Shown here piece by piece: positions 16,373-25,072 of a stretch of DNA of 33,517 bases. This stretch comes from Pirellulales bacterium (GTDB lineage: Bacteria > Planctomycetota > Planctomycetia > Pirellulales > JAICIG01), in contig JAICIG010000022.1 in NCBI GenBank assembly GCA_025924495.1, positions 1 to 33,517 of the forward strand, written 5' to 3'. The notes beneath the pieces are model-generated. The model did no database searches. It was not told the origin of the DNA and was given only the letters and a program-made list of their open reading frames with translations. Numbering within the stretch: position 1 is the stretch's first letter; every line of letters begins with the position of its first letter. The position numbers were made by a program, and so were the translations under genes.

Positions 16373-18577
16373 TTACTTTGCCGCACTGGCCTGCGCCGTC
16401 TTGGCGGCCTGAGCCTGATCATACGCCGCCTTATCGGCGGCCGCCTGATCCGAACTCGCTTTGGCTGCGGCAGCTTGGTCGGCGGCGGCTTTGGCAGCGG
16501 CCGACTTGTCGGCCAAGACCTTGTCAGCGGCGGCCTTTTCCGCGGTCTTTTTTTCGACCTCGGCCTTGGCGGCGGGCAACATATCGGCAGTCGCCTTGGC
16601 GAGCGCCGTCTTATCGGTCAAATCTTTGGCCGCAGCCACGCGAGCCGCTTCCGCTTGCTGGGCCGCTGCCTGAGAAGCAGCGGCTTTGTCTGTGGCCGCC
16701 TTGGCGGCCGCCGCTTTTTCGGCGGCTGTTTTTTCGGCGGCCGCCAATTCCGCGGCGGCCTTCTCGGCCGCTTGCTTGTTGGCGTCGTTCTGCGCCGCCG
16801 CCAGGGCGTCGGCGGCGGCTTTGCTGGCGACCGCTTTGTCGGCCGCGACTTTGGCAGCGCCGGCTTGTTCGGCAATGGCCTTGTCGGCTGAAGCCTTATC
16901 GGCGGCAGCCAAATCGACAGCCGGCTTGACCGCAGCCGTTTTCTCCGCCAACGTCTTTTCTGCCTGCACGCGATCCGCTTCGGTTTTGGGAATTTGCGAT
17001 TGCACCGTTGCAAGTTTCTGGTTGGAGGCTGCGAGAGCCGTTGCCACGTCGGTCGCAGTCTTCTGCGCCGTCGCCTGTTCGGCAGCCGCTTGCTGAGCTG
17101 CGGCCGCAGCGGCCGCGGCCCTTTGGGCGGCGCCGGCAACCGCCATTTCCAATGTCGGCGGGTTAACCGCCAGTGGCATTATCAATTTGCCGTCGGCGAA
17201 ATTCCACATCCGCACATCGCCCGCCCAGTCGCCGGCCACCACGCGGCCGCCGTCATGCGTGAACGTGGCTCGCATGCCGATATCGCCGAAGGCGTCGAAG
17301 GCCTTAAGTTGCTGGCCGTTCTGGTCCCAAACCTTGGTCACGCGGTCGCGGCCGGTGGAAACCAGGCGGCCGTCATGCGTGTAATCGACCGATTCGCTGC
17401 CGCCGCCATGCGCTCCCCAGTTCTTGAACTGCGTGCCGTTCTGCATTTCCCAGAGCTTGATCGTGCTGTCTTCACTGGTGCTGGCCAGTGCGTTCGAGTC
17501 GAGTCTCCAGCTAACGTCGGTAATGGCCCCCGTGTGACCGGCGAGATTTTGATATTCGCGGCCTGTGTCGGCTTCCCAAACAAACAAGCCGCCATTGCGG
17601 TCGCCGGTGGCCAAGAGCACGCCGTCGGGACTGAACTCCAGCGCCGTGATCCAATCGGTATGCTTTTTCAGCTCGTAGACCAGTGCGCCATCGGCCGCGG
17701 AGTAAACACGCACGACACGCCGCGGGCCGCCCAGCGCAATCAACGTGTGGTTGTTGTTGATGTCGGCGGCCAGGACGGTATCGAGTTCGTCGCCCACCTG
17801 AAACACGCGGGCGCCGGATTTAACGTCGTACACGGCGACAAGCCCCTGCTTGCCGCCGCGTCCGCCACCGGCCATGAGTAATGCGCCGGAACGGCTGAAT
17901 TTCAGCGTCTGAGCCGTACCCTCGGGAAACGGCAACACGCCCAACAGCGCGCCAGTGTCCGAATGGTAGAGCGAAATCTGTTTCTGGCCTGCGATCGCCA
18001 GCAACGGAGCCCAAGGGCTCGAAGCGATCGCAGTCACGGCGCCGGGGCGCGACGTATAGACGGCCGGCTGTTTGAGCACGCCTTCGGGCATGGCGACCGG
18101 TCCTGTCGGCTTGCCCGAGCCTGCGGTCATTTTCAGGTCGATAGCGGGCTTTTTCTTGGCCACCGGCGCCGAACCGGCGTTCTCCAGCGCTCCGCCAAGA
18201 ATCCACTGCTTGATCAGCTCCAGCTTCGCGTCGGCCAGCTTCGGCTGTTGCGGCGGCATCTCCGGCGTCTCTTTATGCGTGACAAGCGCATATAGACGAG
18301 AACTGTCGGGGTCGCCGGCTTCGATCACTTCGCCGCTCGCCCCGCCGCGCATCACAGCGGCATAATTGTCGAGCGCCAAGTCGCTCTTGGCCGTGTCGGC
18401 GCTATGGCAAGTGAAACAGTGCTCGCGGAAGATCGCCTGCACATGTTCGGTATAGGTAACCTTCATCGCCGGCTTCGCCTCTTCGGCTGAGGCACTCTGC
18501 AGCGCGAACATCGCAATGGCCGCCAGGAAAGACAACCGCGGCAAGCAGCGAAAGATTCTCGTAGCAACTCGTTGCAT
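16373..18577 (-). CDS. c-type cytochrome/WD40 protein with long Ala/Lys-rich tail
   Basis: 734 residues. Signal peptide at about 1-31 (FLAAIAMFALQSASAEE). Next is a planctomycete-type cytochrome domain with the haem motif C54-F-T-C57-H58, then SDLALDNYAAVMRGG and a PEMPPQQPK segment typical of this family. Residues about 165-475 hold WD40 repeats (LKKHTDWITALEFSPDGVLLATGDRNGGLFVWEADTG, then further units with GH...D...W endings), probably six or seven blades. Residues about 480-734 are low complexity: hundreds of Ala with Lys, Asp, Gln and Thr in AAADKAxAxK units, extended helix or coil. It is the last gene of the exported operon and probably lies in the periplasm. The tail is unlike known cytochrome/WD40 proteins to me. 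A scaffold or surface-binding function is inference. Confidence 0.85.
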   Translation of the reverse strand: MQRVATRIFRCLPRLSFLAAIAMFALQSASAEEAKPAMKVTYTEHVQAIFREHCFTCHSADTAKSDLALDNYAAVMRGGASGEVIEAGDPDSSRLYALVTHKETPEMPPQQPKLADAKLELIKQWILGGALENAGSAPVAKKKPAIDLKMTAGSGKPTGPVAMPEGVLKQPAVYTSRPGAVTAIASSPWAPLLAIAGQKQISLYHSDTGALLGVLPFPEGTAQTLKFSRSGALLMAGGGRGGKQGLVAVYDVKSGARVFQVGDELDTVLAADINNNHTLIALGGPRRVVRVYSAADGALVYELKKHTDWITALEFSPDGVLLATGDRNGGLFVWEADTGREYQNLAGHTGAITDVSWRLDSNALASTSEDSTIKLWEMQNGTQFKNWGAHGGGSESVDYTHDGRLVSTGRDRVTKVWDQNGQQLKAFDAFGDIGMRATFTHDGGRVVAGDWAGDVRMWNFADGKLIMPLAVNPPTLEMAVAGAAQRAAAAAAAAQQAAAEQATAQKTATDVATALAASNQKLATVQSQIPKTEADRVQAEKTLAEKTAAVKPAVDLAAADKASADKAIAEQAGAAKVAADKAVASKAAADALAAAQNDANKQAAEKAAAELAAAEKTAAEKAAAAKAATDKAAASQAAAQQAEAARVAAAKDLTDKTALAKATADMLPAAKAEVEKKTAEKAAADKVLADKSAAAKAAADQAAAAKASSDQAAADKAAYDQAQAAKTAQASAAK

Positions 18578-18619
18578 AGCAAAAACTCGACAGACTCGAA
18601 TGCGTTTGTTACAGACGCT

Positions 18620-21061
18620 TTAGTGATTGAACATGAACTCTCGCGAGTTCAGCACGGCCCAGAAAATATCCTCCAAGGCCGCTTGCGGATTGTGTTCGCC
18701 GGCAATTGCCGCTTTCAGCTTGGCCAACTCTTCAGGCGAAGGTTGACGGCAGAGGCAGCGCACATAAATCGATTGCATGATCTGATCGGGCGTTTTGCCT
18801 GCCTTCAGCTCGCGCTGGATGAATCCGCCATTGCGAATTTTGCCTTCGATCGTGTCGCCGTTGAGCATGTGCAGCGACTGCGACAACGTCGGCTCGGTCT
18901 TCACTTCGCACGAACAGACCGTGTTCCGAGTCGAACGGCCGAACGTCGTCAGAAAGTAGGTGCTGGTGCCGCCATCGGCAATCTGCACGGCGCGCGAGCC
19001 GAGCGGCAGGCCTTGGAACTTGTCCTTGGTGTCCGTGGCCTCGCTGATGCAGTCGAGCAGATTCTCGGCGCGAATGCGGCGAATGCGCGAGTGGGCAAAG
19101 TTCAACTCGTCCGAGTCGTTGCTGGCATTGCGCTGCGTCGAACGCTGATACGTTTTGGAATTGCAGATATCTCGCACCAACTGCTTAAAGTCGTAGTTGT
19201 ACTGCGTGAACTTCTCGCCGAGCGCTTGGTAAAGTTCCGGATTGCTCGCCGGGTTGCTGATCCGCACGTCGTCGACCGGCTGCACAATGCCGATGCCGAA
19301 GAAGTGGTCCCAGACGCGATTGGCGACGCTGGTGGCAAAGTACGGATTCTCAGGCGAAGCCAGCCATCCGGCGAGCACCTGGCGACGGTCTTTGCCTTTG
19401 ACGTCGGGCTCTGGCCCCCCGAGGAACTTCGGCGGCATCGCGCGGCCGCCAACCGGATGCGCTACCTCGCCGCCGCCCGAGTTGAAGACGATCTGCTCGC
19501 GATAATCTTCGCCGGTCTTCCGACCGATTTGGGAAAAGAAGGCGGCGAAGCTGTAGTAATCATCCATCGTCCAGCGATCGAAAGGATGATTGTGGCACTG
19601 GGCGCATTGAGTGCGAATGCCCATGAAGACCTGGGCCACGTTTTCCGCGGTCTTCAGGGTGTCGCGTTCGATCTGATAATAGTTGGTCGGCGGGTTCTTG
19701 AAGGTGCCGCCCGTGGCTCCGAGCAATTCCTGCACCATCTTATTCAGCGGCACGTTGTTCTGAATCTGCGCGGTGAGCCAGTTGGCATACAGGAATGCCG
19801 ACTTATTGCTGACCTGGGGCGTCGAGCGAATGGTAAGCAATTCAGCCCACTTCATGGCCCAGATTTCGGAAAACTCTTTGCGGTTCAACAACCGGTCGAC
19901 GAGCTTGGCCCGTTTTGCCGGATCCTGGTCGGCCACGAACTGCGCGTGTTCTTCTTCCGTCGGCAAAAGTCCCGTAATGTCAATCGTGACGCGGCGCAGG
20001 AAGACCTCGTCGCTACACAGATCGCTGGGCAGAATGCGGAGCTTTCGCAACTTGGCGTTGACCAATTCATCGACGTAGTTGACGGGCGGATCCTGCGGCG
20101 GCACGTATTGCAAATCCTTAGGCAAAACCAGCGCCTGGCTGCCGACCGTGTGCGTCTCGAAGCGGGCCATGACATAGGCCTCGCCGCGATTGGCTGCCGT
20201 AACCAGTCCGTCGGGAGTGATGGCTGCCGAGTTGTCGTTATTCGTCAAAAACACCGCCAGGTTCGTCACATCGCGATCGGTCCCATCCGCGTACTTGGCG
20301 CGAGCGACCATTTGCTGCGTTGCGCCGGCGCCCTCAAGCACACTCTGCTTCGGATATAATTCGACGGCGAGCACCTTCGGCGTTTCCGTCGCATCGAGCG
20401 GCGCTCCGGCTTCTAACCAGCGGAGCAATGTCGTATACAGCTCGCTGCCACGCTCATAGCGCTTCCCGCCGGTGTGCGGAACGGTGCCGTCGGTCTTTTC
20501 CAGCAGCAAACTTTCGGCAGGCAAGGCAAGATTGATGCGGCGGTACGCCAGTTCGTGTGTCAGCCGGAAGTGATCGCCGGCTGGATCAAAACCGAACAAC
20601 GATAGCCGGAAGCCGTCTTTGCCGCGAGCGGCGCCGTGGCAACTGCCCGTATTGCAGCCGGCTCGCATGAACACCGGCATGACATCAAGTTTGAAGCTGA
20701 TCGGCCGATCGGCGGCGGCATCCTTGACCATGACGGGCGCCTGCACCGAGTGCCCGCTGAAGGAAACATTGAGCGTCGTGGCGCCATCAGCCTGAGGGTA
20801 CAATGTCGAAGCTTCGAGCTTCGCCAAAGTCGGATTCGCCAAAGCGACTTGGGCTTGAGCAGTCACGTCAACCGTCACGCCATCGGCGCGCGTGGCCATC
20901 ACGACGAATCGCTGGCGATCACGACTCGTGTTCAGATTGACGTCGGGCGGGAAGACTTCGACTTTCGTAATCGTAGCATCGGCGCGGGCCGAGCCCGTGC
21001 CAGCGGCGAACGCCAACAGCAAGGCTGCCAAGGCTCGTCTGGTCCATCCGTAGCTGCTCAC
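18620..21061 (-). CDS. DUF1549/DUF1553 haem-motif protein with Ig-like domains
   Basis: 813 residues from GTG 21061, where GGGAGA lies five bases upstream and the signal peptide (WTRRALAALLLAFAAGTGSARADA) begins at once. Other in-frame starts upstream are not supported. Residues about 30-115 and 225-320 are Ig-like (BIG2-type) segments with VDVTAQA and DVTNLAVF. A cytochrome-like segment near 135 carries CNTGSCH, a CX4CH haem motif. DUF1549 (PSCyt2-type) spans about 335-560 and contains a CX2CH motif TQCAQCHNHPFDRW. DUF1553 (PSD1-type) follows at about 580-790 with ANRVWDHFFGIGIVQPVDD and SKTYQRS. Proteins with this pairing are abundant in planctomycetes, exported and of unknown biochemical role, perhaps redox. 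Co-transcribed with its three neighbours. Confidence 0.93.
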   Translation of the reverse strand: MSSYGWTRRALAALLLAFAAGTGSARADATITKVEVFPPDVNLNTSRDRQRFVVMATRADGVTVDVTAQAQVALANPTLAKLEASTLYPQADGATTLNVSFSGHSVQAPVMVKDAAADRPISFKLDVMPVFMRAGCNTGSCHGAARGKDGFRLSLFGFDPAGDHFRLTHELAYRRINLALPAESLLLEKTDGTVPHTGGKRYERGSELYTTLLRWLEAGAPLDATETPKVLAVELYPKQSVLEGAGATQQMVARAKYADGTDRDVTNLAVFLTNNDNSAAITPDGLVTAANRGEAYVMARFETHTVGSQALVLPKDLQYVPPQDPPVNYVDELVNAKLRKLRILPSDLCSDEVFLRRVTIDITGLLPTEEEHAQFVADQDPAKRAKLVDRLLNRKEFSEIWAMKWAELLTIRSTPQVSNKSAFLYANWLTAQIQNNVPLNKMVQELLGATGGTFKNPPTNYYQIERDTLKTAENVAQVFMGIRTQCAQCHNHPFDRWTMDDYYSFAAFFSQIGRKTGEDYREQIVFNSGGGEVAHPVGGRAMPPKFLGGPEPDVKGKDRRQVLAGWLASPENPYFATSVANRVWDHFFGIGIVQPVDDVRISNPASNPELYQALGEKFTQYNYDFKQLVRDICNSKTYQRSTQRNASNDSDELNFAHSRIRRIRAENLLDCISEATDTKDKFQGLPLGSRAVQIADGGTSTYFLTTFGRSTRNTVCSCEVKTEPTLSQSLHMLNGDTIEGKIRNGGFIQRELKAGKTPDQIMQSIYVRCLCRQPSPEELAKLKAAIAGEHNPQAALEDIFWAVLNSREFMFNH

Positions 21062-21158
21062 GTTATTCTCCCGATGATCGAAGTTGGCTCGTTGAATGTT
21101 TGTTAAACCAGAAGCTGCTTGTAGATGTTGTTTCCACATGGACAGCCGAATGTTCGCG

Positions 21159-23651
21159 TCACTGGCCCGCAGGTTTGCCTTCGCCCGCCTTGAGCGCTTT
21201 TTCGCGTTCCAATCGCAATTGTTCCAAGCGCGTCAGCCGCTTTTCAACGGGCGGCGCTTGGGCGACCGCGGCCGGCATAGGCGCGGGCACGGGGGCGGGC
21301 GTGTTGGGCTTCGGCGGTAGGGGAACGTCGATGCGTAGTTCGCCCGAGCCGAGACCGTGCACAATCGGCTCGCCATTGGCCGTGATCGTCGCACGGCACA
21401 GTAGCGTCTTATGGCGGCCGGCGGGCGACTTGGCGGTGGTCTTGACTTTGAACACCAGTTCTCCGGTGTCTTTGGTGATCTTCTGCGGCTCGGTGGTGAC
21501 CTCGAACGGCAGACCGAGCAGTTCGATCCCCGCTTCGCCCTCGAACGGCTTATTCGCCGTGACCTTGATCACCAGATCGGTCTCTTTGCCTTGTTCGACG
21601 GCTGCCGCATTAAAGGCGAAACCAAGGTACGGCTCCGCAACGTCCAAGTTTGCCAACTGCGACGAAACGAGCACGCGGCCATTGCCCACGGTCGCCTCGC
21701 CCATCACGGCGATCTTCCAAACCTTGACCTCGGCGCCGCCATTGGCGGTAAGCGGGATGACGGCTTCGTTCTGACCTTCAGGAATCGAAACATCGCCCGA
21801 CGAGCCCACGCCCGGCGGGTTGTACAGCATGCGGACCGAGATTGGCGCGGTGAAGCCTTCCTTGCGCGTGGCCATGACTTTCAAATTCATCGAGCCATTT
21901 TTCACCAGCGGCACTTTCGGCTCGACGACATTGATCGTGAAGGGCGCCTCGGCGGTCACGGCCGTGGCCATGCGGTCAGCCGTATGCTTCCAGACGATGA
22001 TATTGTTCTGGCCGCGGGCTAATCCGGTGATCTGCTCCAGGCGACCTTCGATTTTCTGGTTCGGGTCGACATGCCTTCCAATCACGTCCACCAGGGTGCC
22101 GGAAAGCGTCGTCCCGGGCGCTGCCGACAGCAATACCGGCACAGTCGTCTGATTGGCGGCCATGGGCAGCGTTTCGACCGTTACTCCCGCGGGCAGGTCT
22201 TTGAATTCCAACGCCAGGTCGCCGCCAAAATCGCGCCGCGAGGCGCTCACCAAGAATGCTGTGCGGTTGCCTTGCGGCACGCTGACAGTTACATCGACGT
22301 ACTGTTGCCGCTCCGGCAAGCCCAGCACCAACGCGGGCTTGATCGGGCTGATTTCCACGCGGTAAGCGTAGTCGACGCGCCCCTTGCCCAGGTGATCCTT
22401 GATCGTGATCACATACGTGTCATCTTCCGGCGCGCTAAAGCGTAGATAGGCATCGGGTCCGCCGCTGTCGTCGTTGGCGCCCACGCCGGCGCCATTGCTC
22501 CGATTGACATACAGCACCGGGTCGAGCGGCGAACGAATGCCGCGGCCCAACACGCGAATGTCGAATGCCTGACCTTTCTTCGCCGGGAACTTGAAACAGT
22601 CGACGTCGCCATCCTGAGAGATCACGCCATTCAGCGCCATTGGCGCCTCGAACGGCGTTGCATTGGCCGCCGCCTCGTTCGGCTCAACCTCGATTACGTT
22701 GCCCAGGTCGCTGACCAAAAAGGCATTCGGCGAGGGAGAAATGCCCTTATCATCCTTGGCAAACAATCCGAATAGTTCCTTCGCCGTCGCTGGCGTTTGG
22801 ACCGCTTCGGCCCGCTCGCCAAGCACGTCGCCAAGCCAACGGAGGTTCACCGTTTCGCCCGGCTTGCCGCCGGCGGGAATTGCCGCGGTCGGCCGCGGAA
22901 AGCGTCCAACGTGCAGCCGATAAGTGCAGGCGCCATTGCCGCCGAAGGCGCTCTCGCGAACCTGAACGATATAGTTGCCATCTTCCGGCGCTATGATCGA
23001 AGCAACGGCGTCCTGCCACACCAGCGCCGCATCGTCGCAACTGGCCAATTCGAATCGTTTCTGGTCAAGGATGGCCAGATAGGGATCGAAGAACGCATTG
23101 CCGAGGCGAATGCCTTCGATTTCGGCAGTAACCCGCTCGCCTTTCTTGGCTTCGACGATGTAGTAGTCGACATCTTCGGCATTTACAAAGCCGTTGACGG
23201 TGGTATCGAGGTTAATCTTCTGCGGCGTCGCGAACTCGCTATTGGGCTCGACTTCAGCCACCTCGGGCAACGCGCCGATATTAAACGTCCGCAAATTCGT
23301 AATGCCGGTCGCCGTGCGGACGCGCATGGCGTGGATGCCTAGCCGGCAATCAGGCGCAATTTGCAACCTGGTTTTGATCGTGTTCTCATTCTGGGCCTGC
23401 AGCGAGAGCACTTTGATGCCCGGATAGTAGAACATGATCTCCTGAGCATCGGCCAGATTGGCGCCATTGAAGGCGACATCGAGTTCCGTCCCGCGCTGAG
23501 CGCCGTAAGGAATGATCGAGCCGAGACTCGGGCTGGCGGCTTGAACTGGTTGACCGCCGATGAGAAATGGCGCCGCGAGCGTCGCCAGGAGGAAAAAACG
23601 TCGGCGAACGTTGCGCAAGTGCGATCCGCGGCAATTCAGGCAGGCAGACAT
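21159..23651 (-). CDS. exported pre-peptidase C-terminal domain (PPC) protein
   Basis: 830 residues from ATG 23651, with a GAGG site six or seven bases upstream. Signal peptide about 10-38 (RRFFLLATLAAPFLIGGQPVQA). An IPT-like or Ig-like start (IIPYGAQRGTELDVAFNGANL) leads into two PPC domains (PF04151 type) at about 130-250 and 330-440: EVEPNSEFATPQKINLDTTVNGF...DVDYYIVEAKKGERV, then EVEPNEAAANATPFE...DVDCFKFPAKKGQAF...APEDDTYVITIKDHLG. Further beta-sandwich segments follow up to about 770, and the end is Pro-rich then a short charged helix (LEQLRLEREKALKAGEGK). No peptidase motif is seen, so it is likely a binding or structural protein. It lies between DUF1501 and DUF1549/1553 genes in the operon. 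Confidence 0.88.
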   Translation of the reverse strand: MSACLNCRGSHLRNVRRRFFLLATLAAPFLIGGQPVQAASPSLGSIIPYGAQRGTELDVAFNGANLADAQEIMFYYPGIKVLSLQAQNENTIKTRLQIAPDCRLGIHAMRVRTATGITNLRTFNIGALPEVAEVEPNSEFATPQKINLDTTVNGFVNAEDVDYYIVEAKKGERVTAEIEGIRLGNAFFDPYLAILDQKRFELASCDDAALVWQDAVASIIAPEDGNYIVQVRESAFGGNGACTYRLHVGRFPRPTAAIPAGGKPGETVNLRWLGDVLGERAEAVQTPATAKELFGLFAKDDKGISPSPNAFLVSDLGNVIEVEPNEAAANATPFEAPMALNGVISQDGDVDCFKFPAKKGQAFDIRVLGRGIRSPLDPVLYVNRSNGAGVGANDDSGGPDAYLRFSAPEDDTYVITIKDHLGKGRVDYAYRVEISPIKPALVLGLPERQQYVDVTVSVPQGNRTAFLVSASRRDFGGDLALEFKDLPAGVTVETLPMAANQTTVPVLLSAAPGTTLSGTLVDVIGRHVDPNQKIEGRLEQITGLARGQNNIIVWKHTADRMATAVTAEAPFTINVVEPKVPLVKNGSMNLKVMATRKEGFTAPISVRMLYNPPGVGSSGDVSIPEGQNEAVIPLTANGGAEVKVWKIAVMGEATVGNGRVLVSSQLANLDVAEPYLGFAFNAAAVEQGKETDLVIKVTANKPFEGEAGIELLGLPFEVTTEPQKITKDTGELVFKVKTTAKSPAGRHKTLLCRATITANGEPIVHGLGSGELRIDVPLPPKPNTPAPVPAPMPAAVAQAPPVEKRLTRLEQLRLEREKALKAGEGKPAGQ

Positions 23652-23719
23652 GGGCGCCTCGTCTCTCGAAATCCAGTCTCAGTCGCAACGGGAGTCATAG
23701 CCCGCTCGTTCGATTATTG

Positions 23720-23760
23720 AACGCAGCCCTCTCCCTGAAAAAGGGAGAGGGCCATGCGTT
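23720..23760. repeat. intercistronic 17-bp hairpin
   Basis: AACGCA (23720-23725) and GCCCTCTCCCT (23726-23736), loop GAAAA, then AGGGAGAGGGC (23742-23752), a two-base bulge, and TGCGTT (23755-23760). The arms pair over 11 + 6 bases. It lies just after the DUF1501 stop (23771) inside the minus-strand operon, and no T-run follows. The element resembles the one at 7895-7924. Confidence 0.75.
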
Positions 23761-23770
23761 GCAGATTGCG

Positions 23771-25072
23771 TTAAGCCAACAGCCCCTTGCGGACCTGGCC
23801 GCCATCCACGATCTCGATCGGACGATCGCCCGGCGCCATCAGCTCCTTGTCGGCGACGATGCCCAATTGGTTGTAGATCGTGGTCGCGAGATCGGCAGGT
23901 CCGATTTCCTCTTCCTCAGGCTCGCTGGCCGTTGAGTTCGATGAGCCGAAGATTGAGCCTTTCTTAATACCGCCGCCCGCCAGCACGACGCTAAACACCT
24001 TGGGCCAGTGGTCGCGACCGGCCGTCGCGTTGATCTTGGGAGTGCGGCCGAATTCCGAAGAAACCATGACGAGCGTCTCATCGAGCAGCCCGTTACGCTC
24101 CAGGTCCGTGATCAAGGTGGAGAAAGCCTGATCGAACTTGGGCAACTGTTGCTTCATGCTGGCGGTAATGCTGTTGTGCATATCCCAGCCGCCGTACGTC
24201 AGACTCACAAACCGGACGCCCGCGGCGACTAGGCGCCTGGCCATCAGCATTCGCTGACCGGCGTCGTGACGACCGTACTCATCGCGAACGCCCGGCGATT
24301 CGGCGTCGATATTAAATGCTTCGCGAGCCGCCTGCGAACTGACCAGGCTGTATGCCCGATCGTAGAACGTGTTCATGGCGCCGAGCGCGTCCGACTTTTC
24401 CTTCTTGGCAAAGTATTCGTTCACGGCCTCGAGCGCAGTGCGGCGACGGGTGAAGCGCGAATCATCCACTCCGCCGGCCAGGTTCAGATCGAGCACTTTG
24501 AAGCCGCCGGCAGCCGGGTCCGAACCAAGGCTGAACGGCGCGAACGAAGAACTCAAATAGCCGGTGCCTGCAAACTCGTTCGGCACGTTGGGAATGCAGA
24601 CATACGGCGGCAGGTTGTTGCGCGGGCCATACTCATGACTGACCACGCTGCCCATGCTGGGAAACACCAGCGCCGGGCTGGGGCGGTAGCCCGTGAACAT
24701 ATTGTGCGTGCCTCGCTCGTGAGCCGCTTCGCCGTGCGACATCGAGCGAACGACGGTGATCTTGTCGGCGATGGCCGCCGTCTTGGGCAGCAACTCGGAG
24801 AACTCGGCGCCAGGGATTTTGGTTGGGATCGGCTTCAACTCCCCGCGGTATTCGATCGGAGCATAGGGCTTCGGGTCAAAGGTTTCCTGCTGGGCGGCGC
24901 CGCCGGGCAGGAAAATATGAATCACGCTCTTGGCCTTCGCTTCAATGAAGTCGTACTTCTTCTGCTCAGCTTGAGCGTGCTGAAGTTGAAAGAAATCCGC
25001 GAGCGTTAGCCCTGCGCCCGCGACAGCCCCGACAGTTAAGAACCCACGACGTCCCATCCTTACGCTAGGCAT
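23771..25072 (-). CDS. DUF1501 protein, Tat-exported
   Basis: 433 residues. I choose ATG 25072, since GGGAGA lies just upstream and the protein then begins MPSVRMGRRGFLTVGAVAGAGLTLADFF, a twin-arginine signal (RRGFL). Upstream residues in the same frame are Arg-rich and look untranslated. The mature part is DUF1501, an alkaline-phosphatase-superfamily fold: FLPGGAAQQETFDPKPYAP, ELLPKTAAIADKITVVRSMSHGEAAHERGTHNMFTGYRPSPA, GWDMHNSI, and SSEFGRTPKINATAGRDHWPKVFSVVLAGGGIKKG. The GRDHW segment and H-x-x-x-R-G-T-H pattern are in the expected places. It is exported folded by Tat, so a metal or cofactor is probable. It heads the four-gene operon. Confidence 0.93.
   Translation of the reverse strand: MPSVRMGRRGFLTVGAVAGAGLTLADFFQLQHAQAEQKKYDFIEAKAKSVIHIFLPGGAAQQETFDPKPYAPIEYRGELKPIPTKIPGAEFSELLPKTAAIADKITVVRSMSHGEAAHERGTHNMFTGYRPSPALVFPSMGSVVSHEYGPRNNLPPYVCIPNVPNEFAGTGYLSSSFAPFSLGSDPAAGGFKVLDLNLAGGVDDSRFTRRRTALEAVNEYFAKKEKSDALGAMNTFYDRAYSLVSSQAAREAFNIDAESPGVRDEYGRHDAGQRMLMARRLVAAGVRFVSLTYGGWDMHNSITASMKQQLPKFDQAFSTLITDLERNGLLDETLVMVSSEFGRTPKINATAGRDHWPKVFSVVLAGGGIKKGSIFGSSNSTASEPEEEEIGPADLATTIYNQLGIVADKELMAPGDRPIEIVDGGQVRKGLLA

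Noticed and set aside
16378..16929. Plus-strand open frames opposite the Ala/Lys-rich tail
   Set aside because: Their Arg/Pro/Ser or Ala/Ser repeats follow from the GC-biased alanine codons of the minus-strand protein.
18572..20359. 595-residue open frame on the plus strand
   Set aside because: It runs antisense through the DUF1549/DUF1553 gene, which has clear domains and haem motifs. The plus-strand product has no domain and His/Arg-rich composition typical of an antisense shadow in GC-rich DNA.
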